The notes under the pieces: generated by a model
Database searches by the model: none
Seen by the model: only the letters and a program-made list of their open reading frames with translations
What the model was told of the DNA's origin: nothing
Shown: positions 48,869 to 57,710 of the stretch, in pieces
How the letters are laid out: each line of letters starts with the position of its first letter
Numbering within the stretch: the first letter of the stretch is position 1
NCBI GenBank assembly: GCA_026874595.1
Contig: CM049320.1
Coordinates: 36,180,214-36,244,213 of the forward strand
Reading direction: 5' to 3'
Origin: Sipunculus nudus
Lineage: Eukaryota > Annelida > Sipuncula > Golfingiida > Sipunculidae
DNA length: 64,000 bases
Made by a program: the position numbers and the translations under genes

Positions 48869-51736
48869 ATGACAGGTACGAGGATCATGATTCTTGCATG
48901 GAGGTTTCATGCCATATCCCACGACGGAACGTGTGCCTTGGCTACTTTCACCTGCGTTCCGTGTGAGGGGACAGATAAGGGCGTCCGATATCTGCCTCTG
49001 CCTTTTAAAATACCGGGAGGGTTGAATGTCAGGTTACATGCACGTCTGCCGAAAGACCACAGGGACTCGCATACCTGGAAGTGCCCTTGGACATTCTGTG
49101 ACAAACTCCCGACCGAAAATAGCGTGTGGCACGATTTCATACCTCACCTTTTTCAGGCACTCTGTATGCACCTATCCGCTGCTAGTAGGAACAAAGAGCA
49201 CCCGCTCGCCTGTTTCCCTCCGCTGATGACTAGTGGTGTGCGACCTGTCTTCCTGCCGGCACCCCGTGGCGGGACCGGGAGGTACCCAGGTGTTCTCTCA
49301 CACTTTGCGCTTGACCATTCGGAGATGGACATGCGTGCGTGGCTGCATGTGAAACGCTTACGTTTACCAACAGATGTCATCGGAAATGTTTCCTGGCCTG
49401 CACACGACCTCCAACGGAAATCGACAAACCGTGCGACCGACGGTGATGCGGACGCAATCACGGAGCGAACATTCACACGAGTCGTCAATTCGGCCGTACA
49501 CGAGTCCCTCAACGTATGCAATGGTCACCGCCAAAGGCACAACGCTGTCGCATGGGACCCGCTTTCGCGCGCCGTCATACACTTATTGCAGACGTCCGGT
49601 GCCACGATGAACGTACCCTCAGACATGTTCACATTGCCACAGCTCACATTAGCACGATGCCCTGTACCACAAACAGCCAACCCTTTGAGGAAAGCGCGTG
49701 AATTGAGTGCATTTTCCGAAATGCTCAACCAATGTTTAGAGGACACGGAGTTCGGCGGTGCGTTCCTATTGTGTCAACCTCCGTCACACACGCTCCCGGA
49801 TGACATCCATTGGCTGGACGTCAGCTCTGACCTAAGTGACATCAGACATGGTGCCTTCGCGCAGGCGTCATGGGTCCTGGAACACATGTGTCCTTCGCCC
49901 CTGCACAGGTCGGAGCTTTTTATTATATTACCCTACGGTTGTGTGGTTACTGGCCAGGGTAAATTGGCCTTTGTGAATTCGGGTGTCCCGTGTCACGCAG
50001 GCGAGGATAGCGTGCACGCCCATATATCCATCATGGGATGGCCGCTGAATTTGTCACCTCAAGCTTTTGTTGCGGATGTCGCCATACCCCTGTCAAAACG
50101 GCATAGCAAAAGCACAACAGAACCACATAGCCGAATCCCAATTGAGCCACATACGTGCAATCCATGCGTCTGCAACGAAGGAGAACCCCTTTCAGAACAG
50201 AACCAAGCACGCGATGATGAGGGTGCCGATAAAGATAATCATGCGGTCACTATCGTCAAAGGACTCCCGCCGCAAACGGGAGGGGTGATTTATGCCAAGC
50301 GGGGCGTTCACACGGGGCAGTTTTACGGTATGGACGCCAACCAGTTTTACCCCACCCTAGGAGCACACCTGGACACGGAGTATTTACGTGAGCTGCTGGC
50401 TTGGTTGGCGGAACGCAGGCGCTTATTCTCACCATCGAAATCGGCCGCCTCCCGCGTAAAAGCCTGCCAAGTGATCACTTACGGACAGTCGAAGTATTAC
50501 GCCCCTGAGCTCTATGACAGATGGACACAACTGGCACAGCAGGCAAGCACAGCTATGGTGGAGTGCGTGCCTAAAACGAATCGTTTGTTGCGCGTGATGA
50601 AAGACAGCGTACTGTTCGAGGCTTCCCCAGACCTAACGGGCACAAGCGAAGACGCGGTTGCAGGGTCTGATGCGGAACTGGATATATTTCAAAGCAGAGT
50701 ACAGAGTCTGACAGGCTTTGCTGAGATGACCTTCAAACTCGAAGGGTCCTACAACCTCGTCGGCCTCATCGGGCCCTGTCATTTATTTCACGCCAAACGC
50801 GATCCATCGTCCGGTTGGCGCTTGTCCAAGGTAACCGGCATCCACAGGTCTGATCATTGCCAAGCTGTCTCAGAGGCCATCGACGCCACGTTACATGAGG
50901 TCGTGCTGATACTCGGCGGAAAAGCAGACACTGGCTGCCCAGTGGAAGTCGCAACGCGAGATGAAGTGGAACAGTGTGTGCGTGCAGGCATGAAAGAAAT
51001 GTACAAACACTGGCCGACAACGTGGGAAGTGCACACGACAGACCTAAAAGGCGTTTTGGGAAATCAACCCGATCTCGTCAATCGGTTCCTCCTGCCCGCT
51101 TTCCCGACAAAGCTGTCAGCTCCTACGACGGGGGCACACTGCAAACAGAAGGGTGATTTCGCCGAAGTAACAAAAGCCCTGGTGTCACTGCGAGATTTCG
51201 ATCCTTACGTGTGGAAGGAAGGCCGTTTGCCTGTACGTTTGACCGTGAAGGGGAAAGCGGGGCCTTACGTTTGGGTTGAACGCCCCGCAGTGTACAGTCC
51301 GGCCGACTGGGCATACAGCCCTTTCCACAGGGGGTTGCTGGGAGACGCCGAACACGCGGGCCGCCCTATCCTGTCATGTTCCAAAATCAAAGCACGAAAC
51401 GTGCCGGCAGAGGACCTGTGTTTCAACGTGGGACTAGTGCACCGTGACCACGTCTTGCCAGGCACAACCTTAGACTGGGAAAGGTACAACGACGTACTGT
51501 ACGCGGCGGTGCTGCCAGTCTTGCGAACTGTAACAACGGCGCAACTGCAGAAGATGCTATCGCACATATTATATTCCGTCGCCGTCCAACACACACCCCC
51601 ACGGTCTGCCCACGCGCAAGAAAACCTGTTACCCTACGGTATAAAATCGCTGTGTCCAACCACCATGGCAGAGTGCCAAAGATTGCTGCGTCTTGATGAC
51701 GAACGCACCCTGTTGTGCGATTCAGATTCATGTTAA
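48869..51736 (+). CDS. Divergent family-B-DNA-polymerase-like protein, copy 2
   Basis: This 955-residue frame is identical to copy 1 from that copy's internal ATG at 43390 onward. Only 16 bases of native sequence remain upstream of the ATG before the duplication junction; beyond lies antisense sequence of the truncated leftward gene. The TATA box and first 19 residues (from ATG 43333) of copy 1 are missing. If the native start is the internal ATG, both copies encode the same protein; if not, this copy lacks its first residues. Expression would need a new or internal promoter. Motifs are as in copy 1. Confidence 0.65.
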   Translation: MTGTRIMILAWRFHAISHDGTCALATFTCVPCEGTDKGVRYLPLPFKIPGGLNVRLHARLPKDHRDSHTWKCPWTFCDKLPTENSVWHDFIPHLFQALCMHLSAASRNKEHPLACFPPLMTSGVRPVFLPAPRGGTGRYPGVLSHFALDHSEMDMRAWLHVKRLRLPTDVIGNVSWPAHDLQRKSTNRATDGDADAITERTFTRVVNSAVHESLNVCNGHRQRHNAVAWDPLSRAVIHLLQTSGATMNVPSDMFTLPQLTLARCPVPQTANPLRKARELSAFSEMLNQCLEDTEFGGAFLLCQPPSHTLPDDIHWLDVSSDLSDIRHGAFAQASWVLEHMCPSPLHRSELFIILPYGCVVTGQGKLAFVNSGVPCHAGEDSVHAHISIMGWPLNLSPQAFVADVAIPLSKRHSKSTTEPHSRIPIEPHTCNPCVCNEGEPLSEQNQARDDEGADKDNHAVTIVKGLPPQTGGVIYAKRGVHTGQFYGMDANQFYPTLGAHLDTEYLRELLAWLAERRRLFSPSKSAASRVKACQVITYGQSKYYAPELYDRWTQLAQQASTAMVECVPKTNRLLRVMKDSVLFEASPDLTGTSEDAVAGSDAELDIFQSRVQSLTGFAEMTFKLEGSYNLVGLIGPCHLFHAKRDPSSGWRLSKVTGIHRSDHCQAVSEAIDATLHEVVLILGGKADTGCPVEVATRDEVEQCVRAGMKEMYKHWPTTWEVHTTDLKGVLGNQPDLVNRFLLPAFPTKLSAPTTGAHCKQKGDFAEVTKALVSLRDFDPYVWKEGRLPVRLTVKGKAGPYVWVERPAVYSPADWAYSPFHRGLLGDAEHAGRPILSCSKIKARNVPAEDLCFNVGLVHRDHVLPGTTLDWERYNDVLYAAVLPVLRTVTTAQLQKMLSHILYSVAVQHTPPRSAHAQENLLPYGIKSLCPTTMAECQRLLRLDDERTLLCDSDSC

Positions 51737-51832
51737 CCGTCTTGTTCGTGAATATCAAACCAATACGGATTCACCCTTCGAAGCGCCCGTGTACACACAC
51801 GCGATAAGACCAGATACAGCTTTGAAATAACT

Positions 51833-52792
51833 ATGGAAAACGAACATGCAAAGCGCTCCGAGTTTACGGATTTATACGTTGGTTTCCAACTTTTGGACAG
51901 ATCTGCCGGTATGAGGGATTTCATTGAATGGCTGCTCCACCTTAAACACGATGACACGTTTACATTCTGCGGTGGACCAGACGCATTTACTAACAGACGA
52001 AAGCACATAGCATACCGTATGGCCCGATGCTTCGCTGATTACGCCCTCGTGCTGGAGGCAATACACTTCGCGCTAGAACGCATAGGACTGGAAGACCCCA
52101 CACTGTGGGCAGCTTTTATGCCGGACGGAGTCGGTTTGCGCATATCCGCCTTCATGCAAAACAAAACGTATTCGTCTCTGTGGGCGTCTGTGGGTAAACC
52201 CCATGAAATTGAGCTCAGGACGGCCTGGGCGGCGGCAACCCAATTCTGGACGCCAACGGGAACACCATACGCAGAAGAGGGCCATTTCCACCTGTCGTAC
52301 GACCACGCACGTGACCCCGTACCGGGCGCCTTGCGTTTCACCGCATGCGGAGCTCTGGCTTTGGCTTGCGTGTCGACCAATACGGCCGCTAGGATGGGAC
52401 AGATGCTACGTTTCCACATGGACCGGAGGCTTGCACTGCCGGCCATAGTCATACGTGACATGGCGCTCGGGTTCCTCATGATGTCGGGTGCAATACGCCA
52501 CAAGAGCGAAGGCTTTATTTACACCGTAGACATGGATATGATACACCCTTTGCGCAGGCTGCTGAAGTCACACGCCTCCACTTGTGCTCTACCCGACGCC
52601 GATATGAATGGTGCCGCTCACGGATCAAACGCGTGCCGCGGGAAGTGTACAGGACACGTCTGGGCCACTGTGTTCCGACTGTTACAGGCCGGGGATGCAA
52701 TGGACCCAGTAGCACAGTACGCAAGGGACATGCGCCTATCACACGAACACGTGTGGAACGGTGGGTTGGGTCGCGGAAACGATATCCCATAA
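51833..52792 (+). CDS. Unidentified 319-residue protein, copy 2
   Basis: This copy is identical in protein sequence to the gene at 46354-47313 and differs at one silent position (52444 C). Its immediate upstream region (the end of the polymerase-like gene and the 96-base gap) is fully duplicated, so a promoter located there would be preserved, and gene dosage would be doubled. Confidence 0.7.
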   Translation: MENEHAKRSEFTDLYVGFQLLDRSAGMRDFIEWLLHLKHDDTFTFCGGPDAFTNRRKHIAYRMARCFADYALVLEAIHFALERIGLEDPTLWAAFMPDGVGLRISAFMQNKTYSSLWASVGKPHEIELRTAWAAATQFWTPTGTPYAEEGHFHLSYDHARDPVPGALRFTACGALALACVSTNTAARMGQMLRFHMDRRLALPAIVIRDMALGFLMMSGAIRHKSEGFIYTVDMDMIHPLRRLLKSHASTCALPDADMNGAAHGSNACRGKCTGHVWATVFRLLQAGDAMDPVAQYARDMRLSHEHVWNGGLGRGNDIP

Positions 52793-53345
52793 TTCAACCC
52801 TACCTTTCCCACCTCCACTATTCCCGGGGATCTCTGCAACTGCAGAAACGTCTTGACGGATTGACAAAGACGAAACTGTAAGTAAGAAGCAGGTGGCTGG
52901 AAATGAGAAGATGTTGAACCCTACAGAATCAGACCGAGTTTTTGGACACTGATCATATCATACACACTCGTATTTCATCAATAAATTGAGTTCAGACCAC
53001 AATAAAGATAGATATATATTTATTTATTGTTTCACATTGTCATTGCTCTGCTGTGTTTTCGAATGTGTATGTGCGTGTGTGTGATGTAGGTCATATGACA
53101 AAACGCTCTAAAGGTACAAAAGTCCAGCGCGATCAAATAACGTACACGTCAGAACGGCTGATTGGGGTACCTGACAAAAAAAAATGTACAATTATAACAG
53201 TTTAAAGTTGTATACACATCACAAAGAGAAACATATACCACATCACTCGCAAAACTGGTTTGGCTGGACCACAACAAAACATACGTTGTCACATGTTAAT
53301 GTCCGACACGCGCAAATCCCATGATGGGGACAGTATCAAACCTTT
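52793..53345. terminator. Convergent 3' region with polyadenylation signals, copy 2
   Basis: The second copy of 47314-47866. AATAAA stands at 52980-52985 and 53001-53006, and minus-strand signals at 53019-53028. No gene is seen. Confidence 0.65.
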
Positions 53346-54533
53346 TCAATCAGTATTGGGTTCCACGATGCAACACAACAATGCCACGTCCATATTGTCG
53401 TCAAGCAGTACTCTTGACATGTAGTCACCATGTGTAACAAACACGTCGAAGGGCGACACAAGAGACTCCAAGACCAGTTGCACAAAACGTCTGCCCTCCT
53501 CGGAAAACCTGACAGCTTCCACGACACGGGCGAATTCGGGGTCCTCAACCACCACGATGGGTCCAGACCGAGCGTCCTTACAGATTACACAATTGTATGT
53601 GTTCAACGTCTCACCCCATGTCCCCGTGAGTTCATATCGCCATTGTGGTTTGACGGGTAGTTCCTCCACGCAGCACACGGTGATAATCTGGTCGCATTTC
53701 TTATGTGCATATCGTAGACCTTCCGTGTTTGCTGCAAAGTTCGCATAAACGAGGATGTGTGGGTACGATATTAACACAGCGGACATAATATCACAGATCA
53801 CTCGGGGTTGCAGATGACGGACAACCGTGATCAGATCACGGTCAAGCGCTGTGGCCGTTCGCCTGTGCGTTACAGACGGTCGCAGTGGTCCAACGTATCT
53901 CTTCTCTTTCACATGATGTTCTGCGACGTCTGATGTTTCGGCACGCAACTGCTGTATGTGACTGTGACAACCGCCAGCATGAGACTCATTGGATGCGGCT
54001 TTGGGCTTTCGCCGAATCTTGCACATCAACATTACCGTCCTTCCGTTGACAGAAGCCCTGTTGACATCATCTGTCAGCAACACCTGCCAGGGGTTGGTGT
54101 CAGTATCCTCCTCGGTCACCATGGCTTCCAAGAGGCTTTGAAAGAACGCACGACCGCCATCGGAATCGCTCGCGGCGCGCACAAGGCATTCAAGCTTTGG
54201 GTACGTCACCAGCACCATACGTTCACCACTAGCGTTTGTGTACGCCCCACAATGGAACGTACTCAGCACCTGGTCCCATTTTCCAACAAGACTGTAACTG
54301 TGATCGGGCTGTAAGGGCAATTCCTGAACGCAGTATATGGTAAAATCCTTTCCGCAAAACACGTTTTCCTGTGATGCAAATTGCACAACGCAATCAAGCA
54401 TGTGTGGGAAGAAGGCCAATGCTGCCGCCACCAGATCACATATTAATTCGGGGTTCAGTTGCTCGACGAGTTCGGACGCTGCTCGGTTGGTACACAGAAA
54501 GAACAAATCTCTGTGTTCTGATGAACTTGTCAT
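53346..54533 (-). CDS. Two-domain protein made of an internal duplication, intact copy
   Basis: The first usable ATG is 54533 (395 residues, MTSSSEHRD); the open frame reaches a GTG at 54713. The protein consists of two similar domains of about 160 residues. Domain 1 (about 8-165) and domain 2 (about 225-395) share the series NPELICD / QPRVICD, AFFPHML / ISYPHIL, YCVQELPLQP / CCVEELPVKP, GKWDQVLSTFHC / GTWGETLNTYNC, and a closing LLTDDVN / LLDDNMD line. The linker is polar. No enzyme motif or membrane span is seen. An in-frame 69-codon frame ends with TGA upstream (see 54735-54944). Function is unknown. Confidence 0.68.
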   Translation of the reverse strand: MTSSSEHRDLFFLCTNRAASELVEQLNPELICDLVAAALAFFPHMLDCVVQFASQENVFCGKDFTIYCVQELPLQPDHSYSLVGKWDQVLSTFHCGAYTNASGERMVLVTYPKLECLVRAASDSDGGRAFFQSLLEAMVTEEDTDTNPWQVLLTDDVNRASVNGRTVMLMCKIRRKPKAASNESHAGGCHSHIQQLRAETSDVAEHHVKEKRYVGPLRPSVTHRRTATALDRDLITVVRHLQPRVICDIMSAVLISYPHILVYANFAANTEGLRYAHKKCDQIITVCCVEELPVKPQWRYELTGTWGETLNTYNCVICKDARSGPIVVVEDPEFARVVEAVRFSEEGRRFVQLVLESLVSPFDVFVTHGDYMSRVLLDDNMDVALLCCIVEPNTD

Positions 54534-54734
54534 AATTCCTTGATCAGTTCCCGTTGGTCTGGCACCGGGGTGTTTATCGGGACACTTTAGCAGGACCTCC
54601 GCCACAGTGGAAACTGCACCCTGAACGCCAGTGTCGTTAAGATAGATCACGTTCCCCGGTCTCTGGACTGTTTGCGGGGATTTCAACTGGCATCTCACGT
54701 CCAGATAACACACACCGGAAATGTGTGGTCGGAA

Positions 54735-54944
54735 TCATGCAAACGATACATGACCGGGCCTACCTTTTGGTTTGGCGGTATCGTTACACGTCCCGGGTTC
54801 CCCATCGTTCGATTTGGTACACGCGGTACCATCCGGTCGAGGGGCTTCCACTTCGCGATCTGATATGACAGTCTTACCCGTGCTGCAGCCTTCAGCTTCA
54901 ACTTTCTCTGTCGCCGGGAGCGACGTGTTTTCGTTCGACGACAT
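54735..54944 (-). other. Small open frame in line with the two-domain gene
   Basis: A 69-codon frame starts at ATG 54944 in a good context (caaaaATGtcg) about 125 bases from a TATA box. It ends with TGA at 54735-54737. The same frame then stays open for about 200 bases to the ATG of the two-domain gene. It might be a separate small gene, an upstream frame, or the original 5' end of the two-domain gene split by a stop. An overlapping leftward frame (54695-55066, other phase) is an alternative reading. The rest of 54534-55190 holds no recognised gene. Confidence 0.35.
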
Positions 54945-55067
54945 TTTTGTGCAACAGCCTCGACGGCGGCGTAGAGGTCTATGAGGGCATACCTACCAAC
55001 CGCGATATTTATGAGGCTGTGGAAGTGCCGGTGCATCACGTGATCACATGTACCAGCGGCTGTCACA

Positions 55068-55080
55068 TTTATATATATGA
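55068..55080. promoter_or_regulatory. A/T-rich TATA element between divergent genes
   Basis: TTTATATATATGA can be read as a TATA box on both strands. It lies about 110 bases from the rightward ATG at 55191 and about 125 bases from the leftward ATG at 54944. Confidence 0.5.
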
Positions 55081-55190
55081 TGTGGTATCAGTCAACCCCC
55101 CCTCCAGATTTTGCCAAAAACGGGTTACACACGTGACGCACGCTGATTGGACGACCGTCAGCCGACTGGGCATACAAAGTGCTCCTGCGC

Positions 55191-57473
55191 ATGCTGCCCG
55201 GCCATTTCTCTGATGCCAGTTACGCCGACATGCAAACCCCAAACGCGCACTGCTATTCAGAAGGTCTAGCCATACGCGTGGATGAGCTTTTGTCCCTGGT
55301 GCAAACAGGTCTCAGGAGGAAAGACATCCAACACGTGTTGCAGGCCACCGATGAACTGTTAGGATCAAGACGACCGCCCAAACTAAAATGGAAACACGTT
55401 GTAAAGTTCCTGCTGGAAGACCATTGCTTGGCACCGGCGCGTGTTTTCACGTTAGTGGCCGATTTGTCAAATGCAACGGGGAGCAAGTCGAAACGCAACA
55501 TGAGATCTGTCATTGAAACTCTGTTGGACGTGAAAACATCTCGTGTAGCTGTGTGCATGTGTACCGCGACTTTGACCCCTCCCTGCCTGCACCCGAGAAC
55601 CCCGCTTCCACCGATGAGGGTGTTTCAACCGGACGCAACTCTGATACCGTTGGTGGAATCGGAACCAGGGACAATGTCCGCCGCGCTCGCCCTGACCAAT
55701 CTGCTGCGGGCATGGCGTGATTGGAAAAACAAGGTGGAAGAATGTAACGACTGGGACGTGAATCCGATCGTGACCGGTGACACGAAAGACGACATCGCGG
55801 TTTGGCTGTTGTCAGCAGCCAGACACGTAGCCATGTGCATGACGTGCTGTCCGGCAAAGGTCACAGACGCAGGGAAGGCAGTGTTGCAGAGTAAGCCACA
55901 CGGGAAACCACAGCTTATCGACCTGGTGCTGTCTCTGCTACAACGGGAGGCCATAGCTGACCGGGACAGTTACATGCAAGTGTTCATATCGGCGTGTGGC
56001 AAGTTTGCACGATACGGTGACCCTGTTTTGATTCTCTTCTGTGTCGTGATCAGGTACCTGATGTGCATGTGCCCTCCTGCACTGAAGAACCGGAAAGGCG
56101 GCCGGGGGCAGCTTGTGAACCACGACGCTTCCAAAACGTTGCTGGTCGACGAGGTGTTGGTTAAACCAAAGTCTCTACCACCTTTGAACGCGATGCCTGA
56201 CTACGCCATCGACCGCACAACCAGACGGGGCAGGACGGGACGCAGCGTCCCACAGCCACCAGGGTTGGTTACCGAGCGTGCAGCAGACGCCACCCACTGT
56301 ACAGAGTTTTACGGTGCCCGGCGGAAACGTTCGCACCAGTCGATGGAACATTACGCCGAATTTTATCCCGTTATAACAAACCAGTGGGTGTGTACCAGAC
56401 CGAAGCGGTCACGCAAGAGCCACACACGCGGGGGTGGAAACCCTGCGACAGAGGTATGCAACCGACTTAGGAAATGTTTCCCATCCATGACCCAACCATG
56501 TGACAGCGACGTTTACGGGCTTTCGTTGCCCAAGTGTGATCGCTTTTCCCGGAAAAGGAAGCAAAAAGACACAGGTGACGCAGACGCTAAACGCCCCAAA
56601 TGCCACGAGGTAACATGTGGACCAGTTCGAATGACCCTTAACTGCAGATGTCCTGCTGACATCCTGAAACAGCGTTTCACATCCATCACAGAACTAGAAG
56701 AGGTCATGAGCCGCCTGCCTCTGTTGCATGTGCCGCATCAGAAAACGAAATCGTTCACGAGAGCTGATTTGAAATCGCAGCAGGTGTTCAAAGGCCCCAT
56801 GCTCTATCACGACGCAAAACAATTGGCGTTCAGGCACGCAGCCATGAACATTTTCCTCGGGGACAAGCACACTCCGGGCTGCGTAGAGTTTTTCTGTAAC
56901 GGCGTGATGTCGTACATGCAGACGAACCTGCATATTGCCTTCGGATTGGAATACTCTTACGTATGCGGCAGCCACCACACATTTTACAACCATTTTGCCG
57001 ACGGTGGGCCAACGGGATGTTTTGTCATTGACCATAACGAGCTGGGTCTCGCGCCCCTGCACAAACTGTCGGCTGACGACGCCAAACGCTTGCCGCTATC
57101 TTTATGGCTTCATTTGGCCTACCGGTTTGTTCTGCGGATCGGTATATCACCTCAAAACACGTTGTTGGTGGACCGCAACACGGCCTTCGCCAATGCAACC
57201 TTTCTCAACGAAAGGAGACTCCCCGTGCCCTACACAGCAGATCTGACTGAATGCCTGATGGGAAAGAACATACCACAGGATGTGGCCAAAGTTATGAAAG
57301 AAACTGTGTCGAAGTACAAGACTGAACTGGCCGTCAAACTAAGACGTGCGTTCAAACCGGGATCACAGACGTTACAAAACATATATAAACTGGCAGATAT
57401 GATGAAAGTAGATATACCGGAGTACGTAACCGGCACGGCTGAATTCATCAGCAATTTGATCGAAGCCTCCTGA
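55191..57473 (+). CDS. Unidentified 760-residue protein with basic nuclear-signal-like clusters
   Basis: The longest frame begins with GTG at 55179; the ATG at 55191 gives 760 residues, and another ATG is at 55230. The N-terminal 300 residues are helical. The centre is basic and low in hydrophobics, with clusters such as RPKRSRKSHTRG and RKRKQKDTGDADAKRPK that resemble nuclear localisation signals. The last 250 residues form a compact domain with many aromatic and His residues (CGSHHTFYNHFADG) and a line RIGISPQNTLLVD. I do not recognise a family. It is divergent from the two-domain gene across the TATA element at 55068. Confidence 0.68.
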   Translation: MLPGHFSDASYADMQTPNAHCYSEGLAIRVDELLSLVQTGLRRKDIQHVLQATDELLGSRRPPKLKWKHVVKFLLEDHCLAPARVFTLVADLSNATGSKSKRNMRSVIETLLDVKTSRVAVCMCTATLTPPCLHPRTPLPPMRVFQPDATLIPLVESEPGTMSAALALTNLLRAWRDWKNKVEECNDWDVNPIVTGDTKDDIAVWLLSAARHVAMCMTCCPAKVTDAGKAVLQSKPHGKPQLIDLVLSLLQREAIADRDSYMQVFISACGKFARYGDPVLILFCVVIRYLMCMCPPALKNRKGGRGQLVNHDASKTLLVDEVLVKPKSLPPLNAMPDYAIDRTTRRGRTGRSVPQPPGLVTERAADATHCTEFYGARRKRSHQSMEHYAEFYPVITNQWVCTRPKRSRKSHTRGGGNPATEVCNRLRKCFPSMTQPCDSDVYGLSLPKCDRFSRKRKQKDTGDADAKRPKCHEVTCGPVRMTLNCRCPADILKQRFTSITELEEVMSRLPLLHVPHQKTKSFTRADLKSQQVFKGPMLYHDAKQLAFRHAAMNIFLGDKHTPGCVEFFCNGVMSYMQTNLHIAFGLEYSYVCGSHHTFYNHFADGGPTGCFVIDHNELGLAPLHKLSADDAKRLPLSLWLHLAYRFVLRIGISPQNTLLVDRNTAFANATFLNERRLPVPYTADLTECLMGKNIPQDVAKVMKETVSKYKTELAVKLRRAFKPGSQTLQNIYKLADMMKVDIPEYVTGTAEFISNLIEAS

Positions 57474-57520
57474 TAAGACTTGTTAGAAATCATGTCACAA
57501 CTGCCAAACTGGACATTTCA

Positions 57521-57568
57521 ATATGTACAGACACACATATACACATATGTACAGACACACATATACAC
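57521..57568. repeat. Perfect 24-bp tandem repeat, two units
   Basis: The 24-base unit ATATGTACAGACACACATAT plus ACAC occurs twice without mismatch at 57521-57544 and 57545-57568, in the probable 3' untranslated region of the 760-residue gene. Confidence 0.9.
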
Positions 57569-57594
57569 ACAATGCAACATCAAAACCTGCATAC

Positions 57595-57663
57595 AATAAA
57601 TATATTTTGTTTAATGAATAAATATCACATTGCACATTATGACTGTATGTGTTTGGTTTTATT
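57595..57663. terminator. Convergent polyadenylation signals
   Basis: AATAAA at 57595-57600 and 57617-57622 serves the rightward 760-residue gene. TTTATT at 57658-57663 is the minus-strand signal, 48 bases past the stop of the leftward 879-residue gene. Confidence 0.7.
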
Positions 57664-57710
57664 TGGTTTTGTATCATGAGTGTTTTGTTTCATATAGGAT
57701 ACGACGAAAG

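Larger units (their letters stand above)
48853..54331. repeat. Tandem duplication, unit 2 (5479 bp)
   Basis: This is the second copy of 43374-48852. It contains the polymerase-like gene without its native upstream region, an intact 319-residue gene, and most of the leftward two-domain gene, which here continues past the unit end into its intact 5' part. The left flank of unit 1 and the right flank of unit 2 appear to be the original single-copy flanks. Confidence 0.95.

Noticed and set aside
43374-54331. Transposon or insertion sequence as the cause of the duplication
   Set aside because: No transposase, terminal inverted repeats or target-site duplication; only 3 bp of microhomology at the edges.
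54687-54763. Possible small intron removing the in-frame TGA upstream of the two-domain gene
   Set aside because: A GT at 54763-54762 and an AG at 54688-54687 exist, but joining them shifts the frame, and the acceptor lacks a pyrimidine tract.
55191-57473. Kinase-like catalytic loop in RIGISPQNTLLVD
   Set aside because: No catalytic Asp, glycine loop or DFG-type motif supports it.
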